The position numbers were made by a program, and so were the translations under genes. Positions 25,901 through 40,900 of a stretch of 64,000 nt of DNA are shown in pieces. The DNA lies in the NCBI RefSeq assembly GCF_000003815.2, contig NC_049985.1:22484067-22548066 (forward strand). The letters are read 5' to 3'. How positions within the stretch are numbered: position 1 is the first letter of the stretch; every line of letters begins with the position of its first letter. The notes beneath the pieces are model-generated. The model was not told the origin of the DNA, ran no database searches, and worked only from the letters and a program-made list of their open reading frames with translations. The stretch is from Branchiostoma floridae (lineage: Eukaryota > Chordata > Leptocardii > Amphioxiformes > Branchiostomatidae).

Positions 25901-28900
25901 CAATGGGGTTTGCTCGAAGATGTGAACCCATTTCCCCTACTGCCTGGCTGAAACACCCTACTATCACAACATGTGCACATACGCTGAAAGTTACTTTTCA
26001 TGACTCTAGCACTGCCTATCACCTCCTCCTTACTAAAGCATATCACATAAGTTGCGAATGAATCAGATAACAACAACAAGACATTAAAAAGTTTCCCCCG
26101 AGGCCTTTATATCCATAAAGCAATAGTATTTCCCAAGAGCATAAAAAATATCAGTTCTAAAGCATAAAACATCAATAATGACGAAGATATCTCATTGTAG
26201 AATAAGAACCATCCAGTGTATTGCCTTCGGCAACAGCAAATGAAACCCAGCATAGCATGTCAGTTCGGAAAGTTACACAAACATCTCATGACGTATTTGG
26301 GGCAGTAAAAGTCTCCAAAAGAAGGCGTAACTCTCCAAGGATATAAAATAAAGAAAAAATACTGCCATCAAAGTGACTGCAACCTGATCCTTTAAAATGT
26401 TGCCGTATCGGGTAGGATGAGAGCTAATGTACATGAGTGCTGTGGGACCTGACCACGTGTGTCAAAGGAGCCTGTTATCCTGTTTAGTTTTTATTGTTTT
26501 GCAAACTTACGGTTGTCTGGACTGGTTGTTAATTTTATACCAAACTGCTCTTTCTACGATCACGAAATAAAAGATCTGTTTGAAGAAGCCACCAAATTCC
26601 ACCCAAACTTCTTTACATTCATTGCCAAAAAGAAAACAACTCTCCTAACATCACAAAACCCACACATAATAGAAAATGTGGGATCTTTCGTCTTCCATTG
26701 TCTTCGCAAAAAGGAGTCAAACCCAATAACCCAGGTTCTAGAGTTAGATTTTACTAGCTTTAGACCAGTTTAGACACTTGTTATATTGTTTTCACACAGT
26801 GTCTGAATCTCTCATATTACCTGTAGTTAGCCCACAGACAAGAATTTGCAATAAAAACTTTATTTATTAATAAAAATCGTAATCATTCCACACCAGATTG
26901 TGTATACGGACATCTACCAAATCATCATCGAAGGAGTATTTCTATTTGCTTCCTGTATGAACTTAACACCATATTAACTATCAGCGTATATTATGTAAGT
27001 ATAAGTAAGTAAGTAAGTATATATGTAGATACGTAAGGTTTGGGACCGCATCTGTAAGCAGCGACACCTATGCTGCAGTGCAATGTAAACATGTCAGAAT
27101 TGCCCTGAGGAAGGTTGGCCAATAAAACACTTGGTTTTTATGCAAAAGGATGTTGATATTCTTTGACAGGTTGGACATCTGAAGCCTCACTTGACTAATG
27201 CTACTTAAAGCTAAGGGACCGTCTTCGAATCTATAGACGTCATCTGTCCAATAGAAATCGTTAGATATCAATATACGCCATCTTCGTATGGATTCTCTGT
27301 CAGAAAGACAAATGTCTCACGATCAACATTATTCCAAGTCCTTTTTGATGCCCCTTTCTTACTGACCCGTATGGGGTGTGTTAATGAAGCGTGCAGTCAA
27401 GACAAGTTAGATTCTGCATTATTTTCCGTAAGGCATTTTATTTTCATGATTATTATTCATAACACGTTTGTACAATATGCGAGGATTGTATCCATCCAGA
27501 AACGGGCCTGCCGTACGATCCTTGGTGGCGACTACACATCCTACACTAAGGCTTGTCAGACACTTAAACTCTCAACCCTCGGCGGCCTTTGTCGCGAGTT
27601 GTGCCTCAAATTCTCTATTAAAACATCTGTTGTCGTCTGAAAAGTTCAGAGACTGGCTCCCACCTCAACGCTGCGAGGTGAGCGGAGGCGGACCAGGGCT
27701 TCACACCTGCTAGACCATATCTGTGCAAGAACTAAGAACTAACAGATACAAAAGAAGCCCGATTCCGTACATGGTACACCTTCTAAACAACACATACGTT
27801 ATGGGCTAAGTACTTATACCACTTGGACAGTCGAAAAACTACACTTCTTTATTGTGTGTCGTTTAATCTGGTAATTCTATTTTGTATATATGTTGAGTTT
27901 TAGACTAATCATGTAATCACCTACGGCTTTCAAACCATAATTTTTTTCTGCAAATTGTAAATGTGATTATGTAATTTTGTTTGCACAAACATAATTCAGT
28001 CAACTGAGTTCGCCTGCGAGGCTTTGTACATAGTGTATGCGTTTCTGAATAAACCAATTATTATTATGTGTACGTAATGAAACATTCGCAGTTTGAGACG
28101 AATCAAGTATTAACACTACGAATATTACACTGTTGAAAATTTACAAAACTATTCAGAACATTCTCATATAGGAAGTCAGAAGCTAATACCATAGCGTCCT
28201 ATTTACAAAAGCAAAACCAGAAATTTTTCGACTTTTTTCTCGAAATAATTGATTGCAGCATCAAATATACATTGAAAGCACAATTCCCCTATATCTGATT
28301 TTAATTGAGTTACCAGTCCAGTTGTCAAACATGCAAATTGATGTCCGCTCCGGGAATACGTATCTTTTTGCCAATATAAACCCCATCTTGGCATGGCTAT
28401 CTCTATTACTCTTTTGCGGGAGTACTAAGTATTGGGTGTGTCTAAAGTCTGTCAAAACCGAAGATGGAAAAGTTTGGCGATGGCACATGGGCCATCAGCT
28501 CACTTTTGGTGTGTAATTCTGCCATGTTGTATCAATCACCTAGTGGAAGATCACTGGCAATTACATTTTGCCGGTTGGTTCTTTGTCTAAAATTGTGGCC
28601 AAAGCGAGGTATTTTACTGCGCAGTTGATGAATTTCAACGGATGGGAATGTTCCGTATTTCTTTCTTTCTGGAAATGATAGATATATTACAGCCCGTAGG
28701 TATCCATCTGAGTAATAAGGCTCTTATAACGTACAAGAAAGGCCCTTTCTTGAATACTCGACTTCCATTTTCCCTTCCGAAAGACGAAAAAGGAAACCCT
28801 TCCTCGAATTCGAACCAGGGTCTCCAATTTACCAACTAATTGGAACCAGGATCTCAACTGTGAGGCTGCTACCAATTAATATGCAAATGAAATAGGTGTC

Positions 28901-31900
28901 CTCTCACTGTGCACCAGTTGTAAACTTATCCTATATAGGCCGTCCTATTATCCGCTTTCCATCTTCCTCTGTCACACAGATAGCATCTTAAGCTTTCCGA
29001 AAAGAGTTTTATCGGTGATGCAACAGAAAATCCATATGACCCACTTTCCCGGCGAATCATGGCCATCAAATGCGCTTGCAAATACCTCCTTTGTGTGTCA
29101 TCTTGTCATTTGCTCTGAAACTCATCCTAAAATACAATACCTGTGTGTAATGTTCCATCAAATACTGTAGGTTAAGGTGTCACTTGAGAACAAAAATGCT
29201 AGCACAACAGCATTTCACAGATTCTTCATCAACGATTGAATGTACAAATCATTAGCTTTTTAGTGGTTAGCTGTATTTGTATTCATTCCCAAGAAGGTAC
29301 GAGCTGAAAAATTCGTCCCAGTCGCTGACAAAAGGTAGTAGATATTATAAACTATATCTGAAACATTTGTACCGTCGGCTGAAGTGAGTGGAAGAACCTT
29401 ATGAGTAAGTGAAAGAACGTTGTTACTGCAGTACATATAGCCTGAAAATAAACAGGAAGAAAGAATCCCAAGAAACTGTACTAATAAATGAATATAATGA
29501 ATTGTATCTCTTACCCCTGCATATTTGTCGCACTTTGTCAGTGCCATTTGCAAGCAAAGTGCTGTACCGTCTTTAAAAATATTTTCAATAAGATTAAGAG
29601 AGAGAAAACTTATTCCTTTAGGCTCATCTAACGCCTTTACATGAGCAGAATAAATCTGCATTTCATAAATTGTCCCTGCTTTGTCAGTGTGATTCGCAAG
29701 CAAAATGCCGTACCACCTTTTACAATGTTTTCAATAAGTGAGAGAAAACTTTATCCCTATAGGCTCATTTAGCACCTGTCCATGAACAGAATGGAACTGT
29801 CTCTCTTACCCTACATATCTGTCGCGCTTCGTCAGTGCCATTTGCTGAACCGTCTTCCACTATATTTTCAATAAGTGAGAGAAAACCTTATTCCTTTAGG
29901 CTCATCTAACACCTGTACAAGAACAGCGTGGAACTGAATGCAATATGCCTCCTGTGAAGTCCCGTGCGACACAACAGTGTCAATCCAACCTAGCGGGGGA
30001 TTTGCTCAGTCTGCAGATGAACAGCATGTCGTGACATTCCATAATTGAATGTACTTCGACACGCGCAGTCCAATTAATAAGACAACGTTTGGCGGTCACA
30101 CATGATTAACCACGTACCTTACAGCACTTTTGGATCCTGATTGAACTATTCACAACTTTCAGGCAGGTTCTTGCCTTTGTTTGACCGTTGTGGATGAAGG
30201 TAAACTAAGCTGTGGAGTTGTGGTGATGAGACGTTCATGCAGTGACTTAAGTTTAACAGTCTCTTCATCATTCAATGTTTATCAAAGCAGTCGTGATACT
30301 TAAAACTATCAAGACTGCTTTGATAAACATAGAACGTTTATTTTTCTAACAAATGCCCAATGGCTAGATGCAGATACATGTTAGAAACAAACTGTGACAG
30401 TGGGAAAATGATGGACACTATTGTAACAAAATAATGTTGTCTTCAGCTAGTCAAGTTGGGGTCTGTTTTTTTAAGTGAAGGTCAACTAAACCCAGTTAGT
30501 CATCGTTTAAAAACAATTATGATTGATTTTAGCGTGATTACACTGCATAGTAAGCCCAGCACTTTGCAACCTTCTGCAACCTTCGATGAACTCGAAAAGA
30601 AGGATTCTCACCTCACCTCACCTCACCTCAGCTCACCTCACCTTACAGGACCCATAGCCTCACCGGCCGTAGGGGCAGCTATCCAAAGAAGGGTCATAGG
30701 CCATCAAATGTTTCTCTGTCGATTATAGAGCTCCCACGGGACGACAAAAGCGCCTACTGGGGGGCGAACCCGCCCGGCAATAGGAAAATTGTCTTGACTG
30801 TCGCCCATTCACAAGATTTCACTGATAATTAGGTCCATGCAGGTTCAGGTCCGGACCTGACCTGATCCTCTGAACCTGTACTGTATCAATCAATCAATCA
30901 TTCACAAGCATCATAGTCTGATGCGAGGCGGCTACAGACATGGAAAGTTCACGCCAGGTTGATCTGTCCTGGGCGTACTCTCTGGGCGTACCCCCTTTTA
31001 CAAGCTCTTTCAGTGTGTTGAGGATCTGGTCTTCCCATTGCCTTCTTGGGCGTTTCCAAGCAGGGTTTGGGTCCGAGGTCATCAGTTTTGGACCGTACTT
31101 GTACCTGAATTTTCTGTAAAGGTACTAGTTATCACCCCTACTTATTCGGATCGGGTAAACAATATTTCAAGAAAAATAGTTCCTTCAACAGGATACGATA
31201 CGGAGGTGACATTCATCACTCATCTTTCGCAGCTTACACGTAAACCCAGAACATACAAAAATAGTTTAGAAACAATTCTGACTGATTTTTTTCGGGATTG
31301 CTTTGCATAGTATACCTAGCACATCAAAAGTTTCTTCAACCTTCAATGAACCCGAAAAGAAGGGTCACAGGCCATCAAATGTTTCTCTGTCGATTATAAA
31401 GCTCCCGCGGGACAACAAAAGCGGTTACTGGGGGCGAACCCGGTAATAGGGCAAATGCATCTATTCATCATTGTTCTTACTGATGTATTTCTTGGCTAGA
31501 GCCCCGCATAAGGGTCATGTATACTGCAATAAACAACTAATGGGACGAATCCCCCATGATGGCAATTTTCCCGTGATTGTGTATGGATGTTGAGAGGTGA
31601 GATATTTCACTTGAAAAACACTTCCAGTTTTTTTTTTCTAAGTGTTGTAGCCACGCTTATGAATAACTAACTGCAATCTTTCTTTTGCTTGGGGGTAACC
31701 GTAAATGATGCTACTTCTACTTACATTTATACTGAAAAACAACAACATTTTATCTGAAAAACAACAAAGCATGTGGTATTGATTCGATTCTCAATGAGAT
31801 GCTGAAATATGGAGACACAAAACTTGTCCCACCGCTAAAAAAACTATTCAATATCATCCTTCAGTCCGGCAATTTCCCACAAGTATGGAGTAAAAGCATT

Positions 31901-34900
31901 TTAGTCCCAATATTTAAAAGCGGCGTCACTTCAAACCCGTCAAATTACAGAGGGATAGCTATTTCCAACTGCGTTGGAAAACTATTCACATTTATACTAA
32001 ACAGACGATTGCAGCACTTTCTTGAAAACGAAAACATATTATCTCCTTTTCAGTCCGGCTTCCGAAAAGACTTCAGGACAAGTGATAACATATTTGTTCT
32101 AAAAACTCTAATAGATCAACAGATATCTGTACCTGGAGGAAAATTATATGCCTGTTTTGTGGATTTCAGGAAGGCTTTTGATTCAGTCTGGAGAAATGGG
32201 TTATTTTACAAACTTTTATCTTCTGGCATTGGTGGAAAGTTCTTTAGTATGATAAAATCCACGATTCCAATGTAGAATTCTGTGTAAAAACATCAAAAGG
32301 TTTGTCAAATTACTTTAAATCAGCACGTGGAGTACGCCAAGGTTGTAACCTAAGTCCGCTTCTTTTTAATCTTTTTGTAAATGATCTCCCAACTTTATTA
32401 ACATCACCATCATCCGATCCCGTATTTCTAAAAGATACCCCCATAAGCAGCCTGCTCTGGGCAGACGATCTTGTGCTCCTGTCCAGATCAGAAGCAGGAC
32501 TAAAGGAGTGTCTCAAAGGACTAGATAAGTACTGCTCCCTATGGAAACTATCCATCAACAGGGATAAAACCAAAGTCGTGGTTTTCTCTAAAAATGGACG
32601 AGCATACAAAAATCAGCGCTCCCCTTTCCAAATACAGGGACAGACCATAAACATCACAGACTCTTATACATATCTTGGAATAGACATAGCCCCATCGGGA
32701 TCTCTCAATCGTGCTACGAAACAAATCAGATTAAAAGCCCTTCGCGCATCGTTTAAACTTAAATCTCTATTGGCATCTAATTACAATCCGTCTATCTCCC
32801 TCTCCCTAGATTTGTTTAACAGCCTAGTCAAGCCTATTTTACTTTATTGTAGTGAGGTAATAGGGACCAATATTCGATGCAGAGACTTTATTATAAATGG
32901 TATAGTAGAGTTTCCAAATGAAAACATTAGGGAGAAAGTCTGCAACATGTTGTCTCCGATTTTGGGATCTAATGTACATGATCTAGTTCTTAAGGTTGCC
33001 CGTACTGGGAAGAAATCTGATACAGTAGCATGTCGCCCTGTTCTAGTGCGTTTTAAGAAGTACAAAGATAAGTTGAATGTCTTATATAATTCAAAAACCC
33101 TAGCTAATCAAAATATTTTATTAGAACAGCCTACAACGTACTATGAGATACCTGACTTGGAATATGTTCTTCTTAACTATTGCAAAATGCTTCTCTGTGT
33201 CCCAAGAGGCTCTGTAACGCTGCCATCAGAGGCGAATTAGGAATGTTTCCATTATACGTTGACATGCAAACACAACTTATTAAATACTGGCTTAGATTAG
33301 GTACCCTACCCAATGATAGAATTGTAAAGAAGGCATATGACACAGCAGTTGAACATGAACTAGAATGGACTGTCCATGTTCAAGATATTTTGTGCAGGCA
33401 TGGTTTCCAAAGTGTTTGGCTAAGCCCTGCGGTTGATGCCAAACACTTTGGTAACATATTTAAAGAACGTTTAAAAGACACATTTCTCTCTGGCTGGCGA
33501 CGAGAAATAAACAGTTGCAACAAACTAAAAACCTATTCCCAAATCAAAAGTCACTTTATACTTGAAAATTACCTCTCGTCAGTTCGTAATAAAGCTTTTG
33601 CTGTCAACATAACCAAATTAAGAATCAGTTCACACTGCTTGGAAATAGAAAAAGGTCGGTACCGTAATATACCAGCCAACCAGAGGCAATGTCCTTCATG
33701 TAAAGATGGTATTGAAGATGAGTACCATTTTCTAATGACATGCCCTACATATAGCGTAGATAGACAAAAATTAATGGATACAATCACATGTAAATCTAGC
33801 ACACCTTTACCAAAGGCAAACAAATGTACTTTCAATCTACTTATGTCATGTCCAGACAACATATCTTCGTATTTAGGCCAATACATATGTAATGCTCTAA
33901 AAAAGAGAGAATCTATTGTACAGTAACAGGTCGACTTGTTTAACTTGCATATTACACTATGTCAATACGCCATTTATGTTCATATTCCTGTACTATACAT
34001 GTATGTAGTTATAGACCTTAGACGAATATCATTGTATTAATTGACTTATCACTGTTGCCTTACAATTGTACCATGTACAAATGTCGTGCAATAAAGTTCA
34101 TTCATTCATTCATTCATTTATAATAAAGGTTTTTATAACAAAAGTTCAGGTGAACAAAATTTTTACCAAGCTTGTCTTTACAACTGGATGAGATTCGGAG
34201 ACTACTTCTGACAGTCCGAGTGACATCCATCAATCATCTAAAGCGTGTCGCTAGCTTTATTTGGCAGAATAAATCAATACTAAGTACATTTATGTGGAAA
34301 ACCGGTCTAACATGTCGAAATTGATTTCAAGTTAGGTTATGGCATGCCCACTATCTATTTGTTCCTAGTAATGTCACCCTTTTTTGTGAAATACATTCAG
34401 TAGGAGGTGCTACTGGTAAATTTGATAAAGTGTGTCGAAAAGCAGTGACTCTGTAGGAGTTTCGTTTTCTTAGTTGAAAGAAAATGTCTAACCCAGTAAA
34501 GAACGCTAAAGGCAATCCCATGGCCTTTTTTAAAGCCGAAATGATGGTGGGTTGATATCCACTGTAGGACATGGTATTGTAAGTTGGACACCAACCATTT
34601 TCTTTGACTACCTTTTGCGACACCAACCGAATTTAGATACCGATTGTTGCACGAGTGGAGTGAGTGTTCATCGTGTGGCGTAATCGGTAAAGTGTTTGAC
34701 CCAGACCCCAGAGGTAACGGGTTCGAAACCGCTGGTGTGTCACTGATGCATTTTACACGGTTTTCCTCACTTCACTCAGGTGAAAATTAGTACCTACATT
34801 TAGGTTAGGGCCGTCCCTCGGATAGGGCGTTAAATGGAGGTCCCGTGTCTGGGGAGAGCCACATTTCGAGCTCGTAGTAGTTGGCCCACCCAATAACAAT

Positions 34901-37900
34901 AAAAATAAAAATAACAGGAAAGCATGTAATGTGCCTTTCCTAAGAGCACGACATCTGTAGCATCACAATGGTTGCGAACCCAACACAATTGGTTCTGGGC
35001 CAAAAGCGCTAACATCTCTCGCTAGAATTGAAAATGAAGAAAATCGCAATTGCAATGCTTTGATACGTATGGATTTGATAGTTTGATGTAATAATCATTT
35101 TCATAATAAAGAGGGAGATACGCTTTGTGTATTGTTAACTTGGGTGTGGCTCATTTCAAATAAATGCATATCTCTATGTCGCTTTACAGTACAAAGCAGC
35201 TTTGGCCTTCGACGTAGTTCGTGTTATTTCCAACGCCTTCTGGAAGATGAAGGATTCCGGAAAGGACCTAAGTCTGAAATCTTCACCTACGTGCGACAGT
35301 CTCAGAGCGTCAAACTATGGTGAACAGATCAGGAAATTTATATCAAAGGTAAGATTTTTACATCCACCGCTACACAGACCTTGTTGCCTTGTTTGTAAAT
35401 GACATATCCATGAGATTTGTATTGCTGGAATAACTCTCTTTACGTTACCTTACCATAGACTTTAGATCCTCATGCAACACAACATGTTGAATTGCTCAAC
35501 TCGGCGACACACTTGGACGATATGCTGTTCCTTTGAACATCTAGCTGGAAGCGTTGTTTGTCAGTTTGAAGCTGTTAAAAGTGTTGTCTAATGACAATGC
35601 TCGTATTATAGTGCTTTGCGGCAACGAGTTGTACTCTTCGATAGTTCTTAGGAAAAAAATACTTGAACACCTCATTTCTTGGTTGATAATTGTGGTACTT
35701 AGAGGCATTTCTATCTCTATATATATTTGTTGACATGCTGTTTAAAAAGTCTTAGAGTTAGAATATAATGTTTACAAAAATGTATATGAAAACATTAAGT
35801 ATGGAGATTTAAGACTGATACAGATGACTATTAAAGTGTCTTGGGGAGTTAACTTTCAAACGCCATTTTTCATCCTCTAAGAATATGGTCGTCACGTGAC
35901 CTAAAGGTCACAGGTCACACACGGTCTTGTAAGGTGTTGTAGTTCTAGCTGGGAAGGCTGTGGCAACCTTGTTGTTTTCCTGTCTTGTTAAAACGTAATT
36001 GTGTCGTGATAACCACAGGTAAACGTAAGTGGCTTGACGGGGAACATACAGTTTGATGACTTTGGTCGGCGTGTCAAGTACGCCATTCAAGTGATGGAAC
36101 TGCAGAGACCGAAGGCTTCTCTTACTAAGGTATGTCATATAGGTACAGTAATAGTGGTATCGGAAACGTATATGAAGGTTAAACTTACGCATACGATTCT
36201 TAGGAGTTAATGTATACAGTCTACATGAAGAAACGATTTTGCTGGGTGAAGTCCACATAGTTTTGAAGTGGTCTGGAGGGTCAATTAATGTGTCAAAATC
36301 CTGGTAGAGGACTGCAGGGAGCAACTTCACTGGTTTATGGTTATGGTTGTTTCCAGCCGGAAAAATTGTCTTAGTTTAAAGAAAGTATAAATTTTTGTCT
36401 CAATGAAAAGCAAGACTATGTTACTTTTATCATGATGTTATTGCATGTGGTATTGTAAATGCTATGGGTTGAGCTAAAAGCAACAACGAAGCGCAATATC
36501 TTTGGAGTATCATCTCTGATAGCTGATATATTCCACCGCGATATTGAGTGAAAGTTATTGAGTGACAATTATAATCTAAGTTTAGGGCACTCCAGCCATC
36601 ACTGAACAGAGACGGTGGGCAATATAAACTTCTTGGCACGTTTGACCAATTGCTGACGTCACGTATCCGCAAGATCACGTGTTGATAAGATCGCGTGTCT
36701 CAAACTCTCGCGCGTTTACGTTCTGAATTTCTCCGTCATTAGCATTGATCCTGAACATGGCCACAGTGGTCGTTTAAAATTTCATCCTTACATACTTTTG
36801 TTTTGGAAGAAAGTTAATTATTGTACTATGATTACTACCAACACAGATGAGCTTCCATTGTAATTAAGTTTATCAAATTTTGGTTAACTCTACAGGTTGC
36901 CGAGTGGCTGCATAGGTGGCCGAGTGGCTTAAGCTACAAAGACCGTCCTCCAGTTAAGGTGAACCGAAGCGAAGGACTGGTTAGGGTCACGTCAATAATG
37001 GTAAGTAGAATCAGTCTGTATTAGTTTATCAAATGGTGTCAAAATGGCCAGGTCAGGGACGCATGTAGCTTGTCACAAATATGTAAATGAAATATAGTCA
37101 CATGTATTCTTATCATTCATCTAATAACCAAACGTGATACGTATAGGAAGGTAAGCAGCTAGGTTGGTAGGTGGGTGGGTACGTATGTTGGGTTGGAAAG
37201 TAAAGGCGGTAAAAGAAGAGGGTTGGGCTTCGCCTTTCAATACCGTGTACCTCACCTCACCTCACCTCACCTCACCTCACCTCACCTCACCTAGTCCCTT
37301 CCTCATCAAGAGGGTCGGGGGCCATGTTGCCCCAGGCAGTGGATTAAGAACTCATTGCACCTACTGCCTAAAAAGATATTGTACTCCCTTTTGTGAAACC
37401 TTACAATTGACTTGAATGTTTCGCAGGAGTCCCCGTTTCTGATGCTTAAGACTGCTGAAGACTTAGAAAAGGAAAAATGTTTTCCCGACAAGTTCCCTGA
37501 GAGGGATAACAACTGTAAATACGAGGGGTACTGTGTGGATATGCTGAAGAAGGTGGCGGAACTTGTGGGCTTCAACTTTACCATACGTGAGGTGGCGGAC
37601 GGCAAGTATGGAGCAAACGAGAACGGAACGTGGAACGGCATGGTTGGGGAGCTGATATACGGGGTAAGGACACCAAATTCGAAAGAGGCTTGAAAAAAAC
37701 CCAACGATACCAACAATATCTGTATATATTTTCAAACCGGCCGTGCACGATAGGGTTATACATATTTACGGGATCTATGAATGTGTACCAGTACTATATA
37801 AACAAGTAATGACTTAATTTTTCTACTGTTGTGTTTTTTTCATGTTTTAGCTTTCTTTCCAGCAAACTACCCGCCTAGACACCGGTTTAGAAAATGTGAA

Positions 37901-40900
37901 GAAAGCATTATCCGTTTGATATATATTAGATTAAATCATATTAGGCCTTTTTGTGCATATGTGCTTTAGGAATGCTTAATAGTAATGCAGAGCCAAAAAA
38001 AGAATCCACAATGATATTTAAAAAGTTTGAACATAAATAAAGTTTACTGTCAATTTTTCAATCTTTACATGATACCATCACACCAATGCTTGCTGTGAGA
38101 ATGTGCGAAAACTACCGTGGCCGACAAGTACATGTTTTGCAAACTGCTTTAGCTGCGAGACAGTCCTGATACATAGCTGCACGAAATATCCCTACTTTGA
38201 TAAGCGCTTTCAGTCGTAATGCAGGTGCTCCGCGCACTTAAAGTAGGTATGCAGATACTGTAACTTGTACTTGCCGGCCGCGGTAGTATATACAGCACCA
38301 TTGACCACTTCCTGCATTTCGTTCCAGAAAGCTGACCTCGCTGTGGCACCACTCACTATCAACATGGTGAGAGAACAAGTCATCGAGTTCTCCAAGCCCT
38401 ACATGAGTGTCGGCATCAGCATCATGATCAAGAAGCCACAAAAGTCCAAGCCTGGAGTCTTTTCCTTCCTAGATCCTCTGGCTTACGAAATTTGGATGTG
38501 CATTTTATTTGCCTACATAGGCGTTAGTGTAGTTCTTTTCCTCGTGAGTCGATTCAGTCCATATGAATGGCATACTGTAGACTCCGCTGGGGGTGGGTCC
38601 ATAGAAGAGGAGCAGACCAATGATTTCGGCATTTGGAACAGCCTGTGGTTCTCACTGGGCGCTTTCATGCAGCAAGGGTGCGACATTTCGCCAAGGTTGG
38701 TTCAACAGTTTTCAATCATTTCCTTTTGTATCGTTTGTTTTTATATCATACAAGGCAAGCGGTCTACGCTAACCCGAGTCACATGCGGGGTACCACAAGG
38801 AAGTATCTTTGAACCACTCCTGTGCATAATGCAATATCAATATCATTATGCACACCGATGGCGCTTTCCTTAATTTCTATTCTGTAAGCCTGCTAAGCGA
38901 GTGTGATGAAGCTGTGTACGTGTCCAAAGGCATGAAAAGAACTGTCAACTGGTTTAAATACAATGTTTATTGCTTTATGAATAGTGATCATTGGTACATT
39001 GATACTGTGATGATACTTTTGATCATCGTTGTTGATTAAAATGTACAGGTGTAAATAGATTAGCGTAAAAAGATACGCCGAAGCGTTTTATACCGGTTAT
39101 ATAGATACAGATATGTGCTATTATCCGTTATCAAATCACATGTTTTTCTAGCTTGAAACGTACAACGGTAGACCAAATTTACATTAAAGAATTGGAAACA
39201 CAATCTATGTTTTTTTGTTCAGATGGCCTTCAATCTCTAATGATAACATTGATTACTTGCGATTATGCTACTCTTGCTTAATATACTTTGGAAGGACTTG
39301 TATAGATTTTGGTCGGTAAATAGTTATCCACAATGCTCCTGATGAAAACCTGGTGATTTGAGAACAAATGACAGCTTTTCGGGTACTTCATTTGTGCAGG
39401 CTGACACACCCTCTTGGAATTAGTGTAGTATAGTCAGCAAACAAATGGTCGACTGCTAGAAAATAAGGAAAGGACAAAGAATTCCCCTTGTGGGTGGGAG
39501 ATATGTGGGATTGTTCAAGGAAAAGGCTATGGAGGATAGGAAAGAATGGAAGAAGAGAGCCATGTCCATCTGTGCAACCAGCACGCCCGAATGATGATGA
39601 TGATTAAGGAAAAGAGGAAGGAAAGAAAATCTAACATCTCAGATGCCTAGTGCTATCGCATTAAGAAATGTATCAAAAATATCAAAACGGAGGTTTGGCA
39701 TCTTTGATTCTTTTATTTTTAGTTAATAGAATTTTCATCAAGCAGTGACTACTATTTAAATGTAAACACACGTACCTCCAAATTTTCGATGGCGATCAGT
39801 CCATATTGCTCACGGAGTGACCTAGATCTCGCGAGAGTTGCGAGAACTAGATCGAGACTTGCATGGATCTATTTATCTATTTTTAGATCGGTCTCCGGAA
39901 GAATCGTGGGCGGCGCCTGGTGGTTCTTCACCCTGATCATCATCTCCTCCTACACCGCTAACCTGGCCGCGTTCCTGACGGTGGAACGGATGGTCACCCC
40001 CATCGGGTCTGCAGATGACCTCGCCAAGCAGACTGAAATCGCGTACGGAACAGTCACATCCGGGTCAACGGAAGGCTTCTTTAAAGTAAGATTATCTATC
40101 TTTTTATTTATCAAGATTCTGCAAAATAAAGTGGAAGTTGGTTAATATTGATACGATGTATTTCATATCATACAGGACAAACGGTCTACGCTAACCCGTG
40201 TCACACGCGGGGTACCACAAGGGAGCATTTTGGGACCTCGTCCTGTTGTACGTGAATAAACTACCTCAAGTTGTGGAACAAGAGTCTCTTTTCAAGGCCC
40301 TATATCGAATCAGGGCCGCCATACTCTTGTAACCGAATATACCATTATTCTGTAACTAGATATATAAGATGCAAACTTTGCTTAAAATTAGACGTTTTGT
40401 CGGGATTTATATTCCGTTAGAATAAAATTAAGAATGATTACGAGAGGAGAAATTGCCGCTTGAAACACTTTTCATGTTGTTTTTATGTCCCTCAGGCCGC
40501 AACAATTCCGGTGTACATGAAAATGTGGACCTACATGAGCAATGCAAACCCAAGTCCAATGGTGAGTTCCAACGCTGAAGGCATCGCCAAGGTTCGCAGT
40601 TCGAAGGGAAAGTACGCTTTCCTATTGGAATCGGCACAGAATGAGTTCATCGAGCAACGCAAACCCTGTGACACCATGAAAGCTGGATCAAACCTGGACT
40701 CTAAAGGGTATGGCATCGGCATGCCAAAGAACTCGTCAAGAAGGTAAACACCATTGCAAACCTGAATTGCTATTAATATAAGACATGGCGCTTGTGCCAA
40801 CGATTTGGACATGGACAATTAAAAAAGATTTTGCTGGGCAATGACTGCTGTAAAATCAGAAGGGTCATTTCTGCAATTTCAGAAAAATATTATTGCTAAT

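Larger units (their letters stand above)
35349..37426. other. Short gene A introns around exons 36019 and 36896
   Basis: Apart from the two exons no gene is seen. A repeat CTGAACAGAGACGGTGG with ATAAACTTC at 36600-36670 recurs at about 54070-54140. A (CACCT)n microsatellite is at 37248-37292. Confidence 0.5.

Noticed and set aside
36910-36945. GGTGGCCGAGTGGCTTAAG, identical in style to a tRNA-Ser/Leu 5' part
   Set aside because: It lies inside a well-supported coding exon of gene A and has no B box or acceptor stem.
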